Origin: Nocardiopsis sp. ATB16-24 | GTDB lineage: Bacteria; Actinomycetota; Actinomycetes; Streptosporangiales; Streptosporangiaceae | Assembly (NCBI RefSeq): GCF_030271535.1 | Contig: NZ_JASCXJ010000023.1 | Location: forward strand, 31,304-95,303 | Length of the DNA stretch: 64,000 bases | Direction: 5' to 3' | Part shown: in pieces, positions 31,125-40,244 of the stretch | Layout of the letters: each line of letters begins with the position of its first letter | How positions within the stretch are numbered: the first letter of the stretch is position 1 | Position numbers and translations under genes: made by a program | Notes under the pieces: model-generated | What the model saw: only the letters and a program-made list of their open reading frames with translations | Told to the model about the DNA's origin: nothing | Database searches by the model: none

Positions 31125-32483
31125 GTGGAGCGACGGATCTTCGGGCTGGAGAACGAGTACGGGGTCACGTGCACCTTCCGGGGACAGCGGCGCCTGTCCC
31201 CCGACGAGGTCGCCCGTTACCTCTTCCGCAGGGTGGTCTCCTGGGGGCGCAGCAGCAACGTGTTCCTGCGCAACGGCGCCCGCCTCTACCTGGACGTGGG
31301 CAGCCATCCGGAGTACGCCACCCCCGAGTGTGACGACCTCATGGACCTGGTCGCTCACGACAAGGCCGGCGAGCGCATCCTGGAGGGGCTGCAGATAGAC
31401 GCCGAGCAGCGTCTGCACGAGGAGGGCATCGCCGGGGACATCTACCTGTTCAAGAACAACACCGACTCGGCGGGCAACTCCTACGGCTGCCACGAGAACT
31501 ACCTGGTCGGCCGACACGGCGAGTTCGGTCGACTGGCCGACGTGCTGATCCCCTTCCTGGTCACACGGCAGATCGTCTGCGGCGCGGGCAAGGTCCTCCA
31601 GACCCCTCGCGGGGCCCTGTTCTGCGTCAGCCAGCGTGCCGAGCACATCTGGGAGGGCGTCTCCTCGGCCACCACGCGCTCACGCCCCATCATCAACACC
31701 AGGGACGAGCCGCACGCCGACGCCGAGCGCTTCCGCCGCCTGCACGTCATCGTCGGTGACTCCAACATGAGCGAGACCACCACCCTGCTCAAGCTGGGCT
31801 CCACCCACCTCGTGCTACAGATGATCGAGGCCGGGGTGGTCATGCGCGACTACACGCTGGAGAACCCGATCCGGGCCATCCGCGAGGTCAGCCACGACAT
31901 GACCGGCCGTCGCAAGGTGCGTCTGGCCAACGGACGCGAGGCCAGCGCGCTGGAGATCCAGCGCGAGTACCTGGACAAGGTGCAGAGCTACGTCGACCGG
32001 CACGGCACCGACGCCACCGGCAAACGTGTCCTGGAGCTGTGGCAACGCACCCTGGAGGCGGTCGAGACCCAGAACCTGGAGACGGTCTCCAGGGAGATCG
32101 ACTGGGTCGCCAAGTACCTGCTGCTGGAGCGCTACCGCGACAAGCACGGCCTCTCGCTGTCCTCGCCCCGGGTGGCCCAACTCGATCTGACCTACCACGA
32201 CATCCACCGCGATCGCGGATTGTTCTACCTGATGCAGAACCGCGGTCAGATGGACCGGGTGGTCGGGGACCTGAAGATCTTCGAGGCCAAGTCGGTACCG
32301 CCGCAGACCACGAGGGCCCGGCTGCGCGGCGAGTTCATCCGGCGGGCCCAGGAGCAACGCCGCGACTTCACGGTGGACTGGGTCCACCTGAAGCTCAACG
32401 ACCAGGCGCAGCGCACCGTGCTGTGCAAGGACCCCTTCAAGTCGGTGGACGAACGGGTGGAGAAACTCATCGCCGGAATGTGA
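31125..32483 (+). CDS. pafA: Pup--protein ligase
   Basis: 452 residues from GTG. It is a glutamine-synthetase-like enzyme that begins [13 protein letters not shown]. Catalytic Asp57 lies in [37 protein letters not shown] and [14 protein letters not shown] are shared with Dop, but the Dop loop is missing. The C-terminal domain ([20 protein letters not shown]) is the PafA-specific Pup-handling region. It activates the deamidated C-terminal glutamate of Pup with ATP and joins it to substrate lysines. The neighbouring order prcB-prcA-pafA is the common one. Confidence 0.97.
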   Translation: MERRIFGLENEYGVTCTFRGQRRLSPDEVARYLFRRVVSWGRSSNVFLRNGARLYLDVGSHPEYATPECDDLMDLVAHDKAGERILEGLQIDAEQRLHEEGIAGDIYLFKNNTDSAGNSYGCHENYLVGRHGEFGRLADVLIPFLVTRQIVCGAGKVLQTPRGALFCVSQRAEHIWEGVSSATTRSRPIINTRDEPHADAERFRRLHVIVGDSNMSETTTLLKLGSTHLVLQMIEAGVVMRDYTLENPIRAIREVSHDMTGRRKVRLANGREASALEIQREYLDKVQSYVDRHGTDATGKRVLELWQRTLEAVETQNLETVSREIDWVAKYLLLERYRDKHGLSLSSPRVAQLDLTYHDIHRDRGLFYLMQNRGQMDRVVGDLKIFEAKSVPPQTTRARLRGEFIRRAQEQRRDFTVDWVHLKLNDQAQRTVLCKDPFKSVDERVEKLIAGM

Positions 32484-32502
32484 CTTTCGGACCTTGGCAT
32501 CG

Positions 32503-32541
32503 GGCCCCGCCCGGCGGTGACGGACCGTCCGCGGCGGGGCC
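32503..32541 (+). terminator. Terminator hairpin after pafA
   Basis: Perfect 9-bp GC stem (32503-32511 with 32533-32541), 20 bases after the pafA stop. Confidence 0.55.
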
Positions 32542-32631
32542 GTCCGGTTCGTAACGTTCCTGGGGGTGGTTACGGTCTTTCTTTTCGGTAGTGTGACCCT
32601 GTCCTGAGCCGGAGATCAGAGGTTGTGACCC

Positions 32632-33744
32632 ATGCACCGACGTGCTGCCGCCCTCGCGGTGCCGCTGACCGCCATCGCCCTGGCGATATCCAGCTGCGCG
32701 AACATTCCTGAGGAGTGGCGTACCCCCGCCTTCATGCGTATGGGGGAGGAGCAGCTCGACTCGCGGATCCCCACCGTCACCGGTCCGGTCGGTGAGGAAC
32801 CCGAGATCACCTTCCCCGACACCGAACCACCCGAGGAGGAGCTCTCGGGGATCGTCAGCAAGGGGTCGGGCGAGGACGAGCTGGTACGCGCCGACGACCT
32901 GCTGATCGCCAACGTCATCCAGTACCAGTGGACCGGCCCCGGCGAGGGGGAACCCGTGGAGGGCCAGTCCAGTTACGAGACCGGCGCCCCCGATCTGGTG
33001 CGTATGGAGCAGATGCCCGAGCAGATCGGTGACGTGCTGGTCAACCAGCCCATCGGAAGCCGGGCCGTGTACGTCTTCCCGCCGATGACGGAGGAGGAGC
33101 GCCAGCAGGCGGAAATGGCCGGCCAGCCCGCCCAGGAGGGCGCCAGCGTCCTGGTCATCGACCTGATGGAGCGCTACAACAAGGGCGCGGTCGTACCCGG
33201 GGAGCAGACCGAGGAGGGGGGCGGGGACCTGCCCAAGGTCACCCAGGAGGGCCACTCCGAACCCGTCATCGAGATCCCCGACACCGACCCTCCCGAGGAA
33301 TTGGAGGTCGTCCCGCTCATCGAGGGCGGCGGCGCCGAGGTGGAAGAGGGCCAACAGGTCATCGTCCAGTACACGGGAGTGCGGTGGGAGGCCGACGACA
33401 ACGGCGGCCACGAGTCGTTCGACTCGACGTGGAGCCGCGGTGGCGACCCGTTCGACACCACGATCGGTGCCGGAGCCGTCATCCAGGGCTGGGACGAGGG
33501 CATGGTCGGCCAGAAGGTCGGGAGCCGTCTGATGCTGGTCGTCCCCGGCGACATGGCCTACGGGGAGAGCGAGGAGGAGGCCGGAGGAGCCCCCGCCGGC
33601 ACGCTGGTCTTCGTCGTCGACATCCTCGGCGCCTACGACAACCCGCCGCCCCCCGAGCCCGAGGAGATCGAGGGCGAGGAAGGTGAGGAAGGCGCCGACG
33701 AGGAGGCCGACGCCCCCGAGGACGGCGGCGAGGACGAGGAGTAG
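32632..33744 (+). CDS. Lipoprotein with one intact and one degenerate FKBP-type domain
   Basis: 370 residues. Residues 1-22 are a lipoprotein signal with the lipobox ISSC (Cys22). A first domain (about 55-185) has FKBP-like outline but lacks the aromatic pocket motifs. The second (about 215-345) is a good FKBP peptidyl-prolyl isomerase: VQYTGVRW, FDSTWSRGGDPFDTTIGAGAVIQGWDEGMVGQKVGSRLMLVVPGDMAYG and a closing FVVDILG. The last 25 residues are almost all acidic. It should be anchored to the outer face of the membrane and help fold exported proteins. An FKBP gene next to pafA is common in actinobacteria. A strong terminator follows. Confidence 0.85.
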   Translation: MHRRAAALAVPLTAIALAISSCANIPEEWRTPAFMRMGEEQLDSRIPTVTGPVGEEPEITFPDTEPPEEELSGIVSKGSGEDELVRADDLLIANVIQYQWTGPGEGEPVEGQSSYETGAPDLVRMEQMPEQIGDVLVNQPIGSRAVYVFPPMTEEERQQAEMAGQPAQEGASVLVIDLMERYNKGAVVPGEQTEEGGGDLPKVTQEGHSEPVIEIPDTDPPEELEVVPLIEGGGAEVEEGQQVIVQYTGVRWEADDNGGHESFDSTWSRGGDPFDTTIGAGAVIQGWDEGMVGQKVGSRLMLVVPGDMAYGESEEEAGGAPAGTLVFVVDILGAYDNPPPPEPEEIEGEEGEEGADEEADAPEDGGEDEE

Positions 33745-33771
33745 GCCACACCGACGTCGCGGGAGCGATCC

Positions 33772-33800
33772 GAGGCCCCGGGGGAGACCCCCGGGGCCTC
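33772..33800 (+). terminator. Terminator hairpin after the FKBP lipoprotein gene
   Basis: Perfect 13-bp stem (33772-33784 with 33788-33800) with the loop AGA, 27 bases after the stop. Confidence 0.8.
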
Positions 33801-33923
33801 GACCGTTCCTCCGCCCCGCCACGGGCCGCCCCTTCGGCCGTAGACACACCTTTCCTCCCTCCCCGGCGCTCTCCCGGCCGGTGCGTAGAGTCGGAACATC
33901 AGTGGTCAGGCGAGGGGGAGCTG

Positions 33924-35078
33924 ATGTCAGACCGGCGGCGTTACTGCTATGTGTCCGGACTGAGCCTCGGTGTTCCGGCTCTGGAGGAACTCTGCGCACA
34001 GGGGCGCCCCCCGGACCTGGTGGTGTCCTACCCGGCCGAACTCGCGCACCGCTCCGGATACCTCGACTACGAGGCGGTCACCCGCCGACACGACCTGCCA
34101 CACCTGAGGGCGGCCGACATCGACTCCGAAGAAGTGCACGAAGCCCTCACCAAGCACGGCATCGACCTGATGGTCGTCGCGGGCTGGTCGGAGCGGATCG
34201 GAGAAGACGTCCTGTCCCGCCTCTCCCTGGGCGGAGTCGGACTGCACCCCGCTCCGCTGCCCGTCGGACGCGGCCGTGCGCCCATCCCCTGGACCATCCT
34301 GCGCGGTATGCGCTCCAGCGCGGTCACCCTCCTCCACCTGGGAGGGGAGCCGGGCTCCGGCGACATCGTCGACCAGGCCTGGTTCGACGTGGCCTCCGAC
34401 CTCACCGCCACCAGGTTGTACGAACGCGTCGGCCAGCTCCAGACGGAACTGCTCGTACGGCACCTGGAGGGCCTCCTGGAAGGCACCGCACCCCGGCGCC
34501 CACAGACCGGACACGTCTCGGTGTGGCCCGGTCGCCGTCCCAGCGACGGCCGGCTCGACCTCACCGCGGCCGGAAGCGACGTGGACCGGATGGTGCGTGC
34601 GTTGGCCGACCCCTACCCGGGCGCGTTCGCGATGTTCGGCGGTGCGCGGATCACCTTGTGCGCGGGGCGACTGACCGACCGGATCCGAGGAGGAGCGCCC
34701 GGACAGGTGGTCGCGGCGGGAAGGAACCGACAGTGGGGCGTCACCTGCGGCGACGGGACCGTGTTCGTGCCCGAGGCACTGAGGGTGGACGAGGGGGTGA
34801 AGGCCGAACCGGCCTCGCTGGCCATGTTCCGGCCGGGTGCCTTCTTCGACGTGCCCTCCGCCCCTCTGGTGGAGGCCACCCGCGGGGTGCCCCTCCCGGG
34901 GCAGACGGTGGGTACGGTGAACGGATCGGCGCTCCCGTCCACGCACGCGGTGGAGCGCTCGACGTCGCTCGGTCCCGCCTCCGAGCGGGGCGCGGTGCCG
35001 GGACCGCGTTCCTCATCCGAACCGGACGCCGCGGCCGACACCGCCATGACGGGGGACGGCAGGACCGACGGCCAGTGA
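33924..35078 (+). CDS. Formyltransferase-fold protein (Fmt/ArnA-like)
   Basis: 384 residues from ATG with GAGGGGGAGC upstream. The N-terminal 190 residues follow the formyltransferase Rossmann fold: GIDLMVVAGWSERIGEDVL, the His-x-x-Pro-Leu-Pro motif in GVGLHPAPLPVGRGRAPIPWTILRG, and VTLLHLGGEPGSGDIVDQAWF. The catalytic His of the HxSLLP motif of Met-tRNA formyltransferase is kept, but the rest looks closer to sugar-nucleotide formyltransferases. A C-terminal Fmt_C-like domain is possible (about 205-300), and the last 60 residues are a disordered Ser/Thr/Arg tail. True fmt is normally with def and rsmB, not here, so an N-formyl-sugar or another acceptor is more likely. Monocistronic by spacing. 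Confidence 0.65.
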   Translation: MSDRRRYCYVSGLSLGVPALEELCAQGRPPDLVVSYPAELAHRSGYLDYEAVTRRHDLPHLRAADIDSEEVHEALTKHGIDLMVVAGWSERIGEDVLSRLSLGGVGLHPAPLPVGRGRAPIPWTILRGMRSSAVTLLHLGGEPGSGDIVDQAWFDVASDLTATRLYERVGQLQTELLVRHLEGLLEGTAPRRPQTGHVSVWPGRRPSDGRLDLTAAGSDVDRMVRALADPYPGAFAMFGGARITLCAGRLTDRIRGGAPGQVVAAGRNRQWGVTCGDGTVFVPEALRVDEGVKAEPASLAMFRPGAFFDVPSAPLVEATRGVPLPGQTVGTVNGSALPSTHAVERSTSLGPASERGAVPGPRSSSEPDAAADTAMTGDGRTDGQ

Positions 35079-35178
35079 CGGTACGGAACCGGCCGCGGTG
35101 ACCGTCACCGGGCACCACGGCCGGGTCGGACGTGGCCCGCAGGACCACCGGCGACCGGTGGGGCGCCCACGGTCCCGG

Positions 35179-36285
35179 TCACAACAGGTCGGCCGCGTGA
35201 CGGCCCGCCGCCGCGGCGCTCAGGAACGCCGCACGGTCCTCCTCCAGCCCACGCCCCATCGTCGAGACCTTCACCGGCAGAGCCCGCACGGCCTCCTCCA
35301 GGCCCTCCACCTCCACTTCCACCAGATCGTGTCGTTCCCCCAACGCCTCGGCCTGGGCACGTACCCGCTCGCCGAACGCTCCGCGCAGCAGTGGGACGAC
35401 CACCCGCGCCCTGGCCAGCGCCACTCGACCGTAGGCGGTGAGACTGTGGTGGGACACCCCCCGGTGCCGCTCACGGGGATCGGCCTCGCTGATCCGCAAC
35501 GAGGCCACCGGCCGTCCCTGGAGGACCGCCGCCGCGTTCACCGCCTCACCGCACGAGACCCCCGAGAAACCCCACCGCGTCCCGGTGCCCAGGTTGCCCG
35601 GGCCCTGGCACACCACGACCACGTCCGCGTCCAGCACGTGGCGGGCCGCCAACAGCCCCGAGTGCAGGGTCACCGCCTCCAGGTCACCGCCGAAGGACTG
35701 CCCCGTGGTCACGCATCCGGACAGCAGCCCCTCCTCGCGCAGCGCGCCCACCGACCTGGAGAACGCCGCGGGAAGCGCGCCCCCGTCCAGCATCACGTGA
35801 ACGATCCGGGCCCCGGGCCGACGCTCACGTACCCCCGCCACCACGGCCGGCAGCGCCGAGTGCAGGTCGGCCACCACCACCGGCACACCGTCCACGCCCT
35901 CGGCCGAACGCAGGGTCCGGTGATGGGGAGAGCCCTGTTCGTCGGCGCCCAGCACGGTCGCCTGTAGCGGCGTGTACCGGGCCTTGACCAGGTGCCCGGG
36001 GGCCTGGCGGTCGGCGGGCAGCCGATCCGGTACGGCCACGACCAGCGCGTATCCGCCCGTGCCCAGGCCAAGGTCCAACGCCCCGGTGTTGAGCAGCACC
36101 TCATCGCCGACCTGGGGGGAGCCGACCAGGTCGGTGTAGGCCAGCGCCCGACACGTCGTCTCCGAGGCCGGACCACCGGTGTCCGAGGCGGCTCGGGGGG
36201 CCGGTTCCACCGCCACCGAGCACAGGACGACCCCCGACCAGGAGGGGAGGATCTGACGGACTTGTCCACGGCGCCACCGGATCAT
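35179..36285 (-). CDS. DUF3866 family protein
   Basis: 368 residues from the ATG at 36285 (MIRWRRGQVRQILPSW); the open frame is much longer only because the opposite strand of pafBC is also open. The sequence GDEVLLNTGALDLGLGTGGYALVVAVPD, VVVVCQGPGNLGTGTRWGFSGV and HHSLTAYGRVALARARVVVPLL is what I know as DUF3866, an actinobacterial protein of unknown function often divergent from pafB. It has no signal peptide and no long membrane helix. Repeated glycine-rich loops suggest a nucleotide-type fold, which is inference. It shares a 96-base divergent promoter region with pafBC. Confidence 0.78.
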   Translation of the reverse strand: MIRWRRGQVRQILPSWSGVVLCSVAVEPAPRAASDTGGPASETTCRALAYTDLVGSPQVGDEVLLNTGALDLGLGTGGYALVVAVPDRLPADRQAPGHLVKARYTPLQATVLGADEQGSPHHRTLRSAEGVDGVPVVVADLHSALPAVVAGVRERRPGARIVHVMLDGGALPAAFSRSVGALREEGLLSGCVTTGQSFGGDLEAVTLHSGLLAARHVLDADVVVVCQGPGNLGTGTRWGFSGVSCGEAVNAAAVLQGRPVASLRISEADPRERHRGVSHHSLTAYGRVALARARVVVPLLRGAFGERVRAQAEALGERHDLVEVEVEGLEEAVRALPVKVSTMGRGLEEDRAAFLSAAAAGRHAADLL

Positions 36286-36381
36286 GTCGAGCACGGTACC
36301 GTCGTTGCTGAACCGGTGACGGGGCGACACACCAAGGCGCCCGGACCGGTCCCTCCACCACGGCCGAGAAGGGTGCGGACG

Positions 36382-38400
36382 ATGTCGCGCAGGAAGACGG
36401 AACGACAGCTGAACCTCGTCATCTGCCTGTTGTCCACACGTCGCCACCTGACCGCCCAGGAGATCAGACGGACGGTGTACGGCTACGCCGAGGCCGAGAC
36501 CGAATCCGCCTTCAAGCGGATGTTCGAACGGGACAAGCGCGAGCTGCGTGACAGCGGTATCCCCATCCAGGTCGGTACCGGTGACGCCATCAGCGGTGAG
36601 GAGGGTTACCGCATCTCCCGCGCGGACTACGAGCTGCCCGAGATCGAGCTCCTGCCGGACGAGGCCCTCATCCTGGGACTGGCGGCCCGGGCCTGGCGGC
36701 ACGCCGCACTGGGCGAGGCCGCGGCCGACGCGCTGTTCAAACTCCGCTCCGCCGGCGTCCCGGTCGACGACGAGGCGGCCCCGGCCCTCACCCCGGCCAT
36801 GCGCACGGACGAGCCCTCCTTCGGACCCGTGTGGCAGGCGGTGCGCGACCGACGTCCCGTCTCCTTCGAGTACCGCAAGCCCGGGCAGACCAAGGCCGAG
36901 ACCCGGGAGGTCGAACCCTGGGGCATCGTCAACCTGCGCGGGCACTGGTACATGGTCGGCCACGATCGCCACCGCCGGGCCCGTAGGGTCTTCCGCCTCG
37001 GCCGGGTCCGTGGGGAGGTGACGATCCTGCGAGGCGGCCCCGACGTCGTCGTCCCCGAGGGCGTCGACCTTCGTTCGGTGGTCGCCGGCCAGAAGGCCGA
37101 ACCCGAACGCACCGCCCTGCTGCGGGTACGCACCGACTCCGCCTACGCCCTGCGTCGCAACGCGCTGCGCGTGGTACCGGGGGAGCGCGACAGCTCGGGG
37201 GGCGGCTGGGACACCCTCAGCTGCCCCTACGCCGACACCTCCGAACTCGTGCGGAACGTGGCCTCCTTCGGATCCCGGGCGGTCATCGTCGAACCCGCCG
37301 AGGCCCGTGAGGCGATGATCGCTCACCTGACCGCTCTCACCGAGGCCGCTCCCGACGCGGGGGACTTCGACGATCTCGCCGTTCCCGAGCACTCCGAGCC
37401 GCCCGCGCGCGGCCCGCGGTCGGCCGACCAGCTACGCCGCCTGCTCATGCTCGTGCCCTACGCGCTGGGCCAGGACGTACGCGTGCCCGAGGTGGCTCGG
37501 CACTTCGGACTCAGCGAGAAGCAGGTGGTGGCCGACCTCAGCCTGCTGTGGATGTGCGGTCTTCCCGGATACACACCCGGGGACCTGATCGACGTCGACC
37601 TCGACGCGGCCAAGGAGACCGGCGAGATCATCATCGGCAACGCCGACACCCTCGCCCAACCGCTGCACCTGACCGCGGACGAGGCGGCCAGCCTGATCGT
37701 GGGCCTGTCCCTTCTGGAGGCGCTGCCCGAGACCGAGGGCCTGGAGGTCGGAGCACTCAAGAGGGTGGGCGAGAAACTGCGCACCGCGGCGGGCGCGGCC
37801 CTGGGCTCCCTGGCCGACTCGGTCCAGGTGCGCGTGGAGGACGACGAACAGATCGACCGGCTCCGTCGCCGCTGCGCCGACGCCCTGGAGTCGGGCCAGC
37901 GGCTGCACCTGCGTTACCTGTCGGGCTACCTGGACCAGGTCACCGAGCGTGACGTGGACCCCATGGGCCTGGTGGTCCAGGACGGTTACCCCTTCCTGGA
38001 GGGTTACTGCCACCTGCGCCGTGACGTGCGCCTGTTCCGTCTGGACCGGGTCCTGGAACTGACCGTGCTGCCCTACGCCGCCCAGGTGCCCGAGGGTGTG
38101 GGCCGTCGTGACCTGTCCGGTGGTGTGCTCCAGCGCTCGGACCTGGACACCGAGGTGACCCTGGACCTGGAGCCGACCGCCCGTTGGGTGACCGAGGACT
38201 ACGTGTGCGAGTCGGTGGCCGATCTGCCCGACGGAAGGGTCCGCGCCACCCTGCGGACCCCCGCCCCCGCCTGGGTGGTGAGGCTCGCGTTGCGTCTGGG
38301 AGCACGGGGGCGTGTGGTGGCCCCGGCGGAACTCGCAGAGGAGGTTCGGGCGGAGGCGAGGCGGACGCTGGAGCACTATCGAAGGCCCTGGAGTTCGTGA
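36382..38400 (+). CDS. pafBC: Fused PafB-PafC WYL-domain transcriptional activator
   Basis: 672 residues from the ATG at 36382; the upstream 130 codons of the open frame are shadow of DUF3866. It is two WYL regulators in one chain. The PafB half has a helix-turn-helix at residues 1-60 (RQLNLVICLLSTRRHLTAQEIRRTVYGY), then a WYL domain (PVSFEYRKPGQTKAETREVEPWGIVNLRGHWYMVGHDR). The PafC half begins near residue 350 (RLLMLVPYALGQDVRVPEVARHFGLSEKQVVADLSLLWMCGLPGY), with its own WYL domain (LHLRYLSGYLDQVTERDVDPMGLVV) and WCX extension. The pair activates RecA-independent DNA damage genes. Most mycobacteria and streptomycetes have two genes; a single fused gene is known in Arthrobacter. Confidence 0.93.
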   Translation: MSRRKTERQLNLVICLLSTRRHLTAQEIRRTVYGYAEAETESAFKRMFERDKRELRDSGIPIQVGTGDAISGEEGYRISRADYELPEIELLPDEALILGLAARAWRHAALGEAAADALFKLRSAGVPVDDEAAPALTPAMRTDEPSFGPVWQAVRDRRPVSFEYRKPGQTKAETREVEPWGIVNLRGHWYMVGHDRHRRARRVFRLGRVRGEVTILRGGPDVVVPEGVDLRSVVAGQKAEPERTALLRVRTDSAYALRRNALRVVPGERDSSGGGWDTLSCPYADTSELVRNVASFGSRAVIVEPAEAREAMIAHLTALTEAAPDAGDFDDLAVPEHSEPPARGPRSADQLRRLLMLVPYALGQDVRVPEVARHFGLSEKQVVADLSLLWMCGLPGYTPGDLIDVDLDAAKETGEIIIGNADTLAQPLHLTADEAASLIVGLSLLEALPETEGLEVGALKRVGEKLRTAAGAALGSLADSVQVRVEDDEQIDRLRRRCADALESGQRLHLRYLSGYLDQVTERDVDPMGLVVQDGYPFLEGYCHLRRDVRLFRLDRVLELTVLPYAAQVPEGVGRRDLSGGVLQRSDLDTEVTLDLEPTARWVTEDYVCESVADLPDGRVRATLRTPAPAWVVRLALRLGARGRVVAPAELAEEVRAEARRTLEHYRRPWSS

Positions 38401-38492
38401 GGACCCTCGAAGGCATGTCGGCGTCCTGGTAGGGGTCGGACGTTTTCTCCGAGGCGAAATGGAGATCATGTCGGAAGCGCTAGGGTTGGAGG

Positions 38493-38678
38493 GTGATCAT
38501 CCTCGCTGTCCTGTTCGGTGCGGCCGTGACCGGACTCACCGCCATCGGTCTGCTGGTGCTGCGTACGCGCCGTGCCACGGGCACGTTGTCGACGACGGCG
38601 GCACGGGCCTTGGAGAAGTGCCGGGCGAGTGGCGCGAGCCCGCGTGAGGGCATCGGCCGAAGTGGTGCGGGGGCATGA
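38493..38678 (+). CDS. Possible small membrane protein
   Basis: 61 residues from GTG: a single hydrophobic helix (residues 1-23, IILAVLFGAAVTGLTAIGLLVL) followed by an Arg/Ala/Ser-rich tail. No ribosome site with proper spacing is present, but TAGGGT ends six bases before the GTG and could give a leaderless message. The helix-plus-basic-tail pattern and the position just before tatA support a real gene, yet it is short and not recognised. The next gene starts 66 bases later. Confidence 0.45.
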   Translation: MIILAVLFGAAVTGLTAIGLLVLRTRRATGTLSTTAARALEKCRASGASPREGIGRSGAGA

Positions 38679-38744
38679 TGGCCTCGCGTCCGAATGCGCG
38701 TACCATCGAAGACGCTTGGTCGCGCCCCACAGAGAGGTAGAACC

Positions 38745-39059
38745 ATGGGACCGTTCAACGGACCTACCATCGCCATTCTGGTGATCCTGGCCCTTCTCCT
38801 GTTCGGAGCCAAGAAGCTTCCGGACCTGGCCCGTTCCCTGGGGCGCAGCGCGCGCATCCTCAAGGCGGAGAGCAAGGGCCTGATCGACGAGGACAACGAG
38901 ACCGAGGGCACCGACGGCGGCCGCGATCAGCAGGCCTCCCGGCACAACGCCTCCGAGGAGCCGCAGCAGCCCCGCCAGCAGGGGTACCCGCAGCTGCCTC
39001 CCGGCCAGCGCATCGTCAACGAGTCCGGTGAGACCACGAACCGCACCTACGGCAGCTAG
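38745..39059 (+). CDS. tatA: Sec-independent protein translocase subunit TatA
   Basis: 104 residues from the ATG at 38745 with AGAGAGGTAG upstream. Short periplasmic N-terminus (GPFNGP), one membrane helix ([22 protein letters not shown]), the FGxKKLP hinge and an amphipathic helix, then a Gln/Pro/Glu-rich cytoplasmic tail. TatA multimers form the twin-arginine translocation pore together with TatC, which follows 207 bases downstream. The starting residues and the [20 protein letters not shown] sequence are typical of actinobacterial TatA rather than TatB. Confidence 0.93.
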   Translation: MGPFNGPTIAILVILALLLFGAKKLPDLARSLGRSARILKAESKGLIDEDNETEGTDGGRDQQASRHNASEEPQQPRQQGYPQLPPGQRIVNESGETTNRTYGS

Positions 39060-39266
39060 CCGCGAAAGCGGTGCCGGCCGAGCCCGGGCCGGTGCCCGGT
39101 CGGCGTGGGACGCGAGCGTCTTGGACGTGGGGACGTGGACGCGTACGAGAACCCCGCGGCCGGGTGATGACCGCCCATGCCGTCCCGGGGCGATCACGGC
39201 GCGTGGGACGGCCGGGGCACGTGGTACGGCTGCCCGCCGACGGCGCGGGCCGAAGGAGACGAGAGA

Positions 39267-40139
39267 GTGACCGAAAGGGCACGGCGTCGGGACAACCCCG
39301 AGGCCCGGATGCCGCTCATGGATCACCTGCGTGAGCTGCGCAACCGCCTGTTCAAGGTGATGATAGCCCTGACCCTGGGCTGTGTGGTCGGTTACCTGGT
39401 CTACGACCAGGTGTGGGACTTCCTCAAGGCGCCCTACTGTTCGCTGCCCGAGTCCGAAGCGGTCGACTCCGAAGGATGCTCCCTCATCGTCACCGGGCCC
39501 TTCGACGCCTTCTTCGTGGCCTTCAAGGTCTGGCTGTTCGTGGGCGCGCTCGTCTCCGCTCCCTTCTGGATGTACCAGCTGTGGGCCTTCGTCGCCCCGG
39601 CGCTGCACACGCGTGAGAAGCGCTACGCCTACATCTTCGCCCCGCTGGCGGCCCTGCTGTTCGCGCTCGGCGCGGCCCTGGCCTACTACATCACCTCCTA
39701 CGCCCTGACCATGCTCTTCGGGTTCCTGCCCGAGGACGCGTTGACCTTCCTCACCATCGGTCAGTACCTCGACTACATGGTCATCATGATGGTCATGTTC
39801 GGTGTGGGGTTCGTGCTGCCGTTGCTGGTGGTCCTGCTCAACCTCGCGGGGGTCCTGCCGCACGCGACCCTCGCCAAGTGGCGCCGGGTCATCATCTTCT
39901 GCGCGTTCCTGGTCGCGGCCATCATCACTCCCGCCGAGCCGATCTCGATGCTCGCCCTGGCCGTGCCCCTGGTGCTGCTCTTCGAACTGGCCGAACTGTT
40001 CGCCTTCCTCAACGACCGGCGTAGGCGCCGGGAGGATCCCTACGCGGACCTGGACGACGACGAGATCTCCCAGCTCGACGAGACGCCCTCGCCTCTGGAC
40101 GGCCCCGACGTCGGGGAACAGTCCGGAAAACGCACCTGA
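39267..40139 (+). CDS. tatC: Sec-independent protein translocase subunit TatC
   Basis: 290 residues from the GTG at 39267, nine bases after AAGGAG. The N-terminal cytoplasmic motif MPLMDHLRELRNRLFKVM is the twin-arginine signal-recognition region. Six membrane helices follow, with PFDAFFVAFKVWLFVGALVSAPFWMYQLWAFVAPALHTREKRYA as the conserved loop and helix 2/3 region, and the C-terminus is acidic. TatC binds the RR signal peptides of folded export substrates at the cytoplasmic membrane. Together with tatA it forms a transcription unit. The 207-base gap between tatA and tatC shows no extra gene. Confidence 0.95.
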   Translation: MTERARRRDNPEARMPLMDHLRELRNRLFKVMIALTLGCVVGYLVYDQVWDFLKAPYCSLPESEAVDSEGCSLIVTGPFDAFFVAFKVWLFVGALVSAPFWMYQLWAFVAPALHTREKRYAYIFAPLAALLFALGAALAYYITSYALTMLFGFLPEDALTFLTIGQYLDYMVIMMVMFGVGFVLPLLVVLLNLAGVLPHATLAKWRRVIIFCAFLVAAIITPAEPISMLALAVPLVLLFELAELFAFLNDRRRRREDPYADLDDDEISQLDETPSPLDGPDVGEQSGKRT

Positions 40140-40244
40140 AGAACCCGGGCCACAGGTTAGGGTCGAGCGGTGGGACGTCCGATGGCGCCGTCCCAACCGG
40201 TCCGGGACCCCGGCCGGGAACGGTTGTCGGGAAGAGGAAGTGCG

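Noticed and set aside
36286..37392. 369-codon N-terminal extension of the DUF3866 frame
   Set aside because: It runs antisense through the first half of pafBC; the DUF3866 start at 36285 fits the family.
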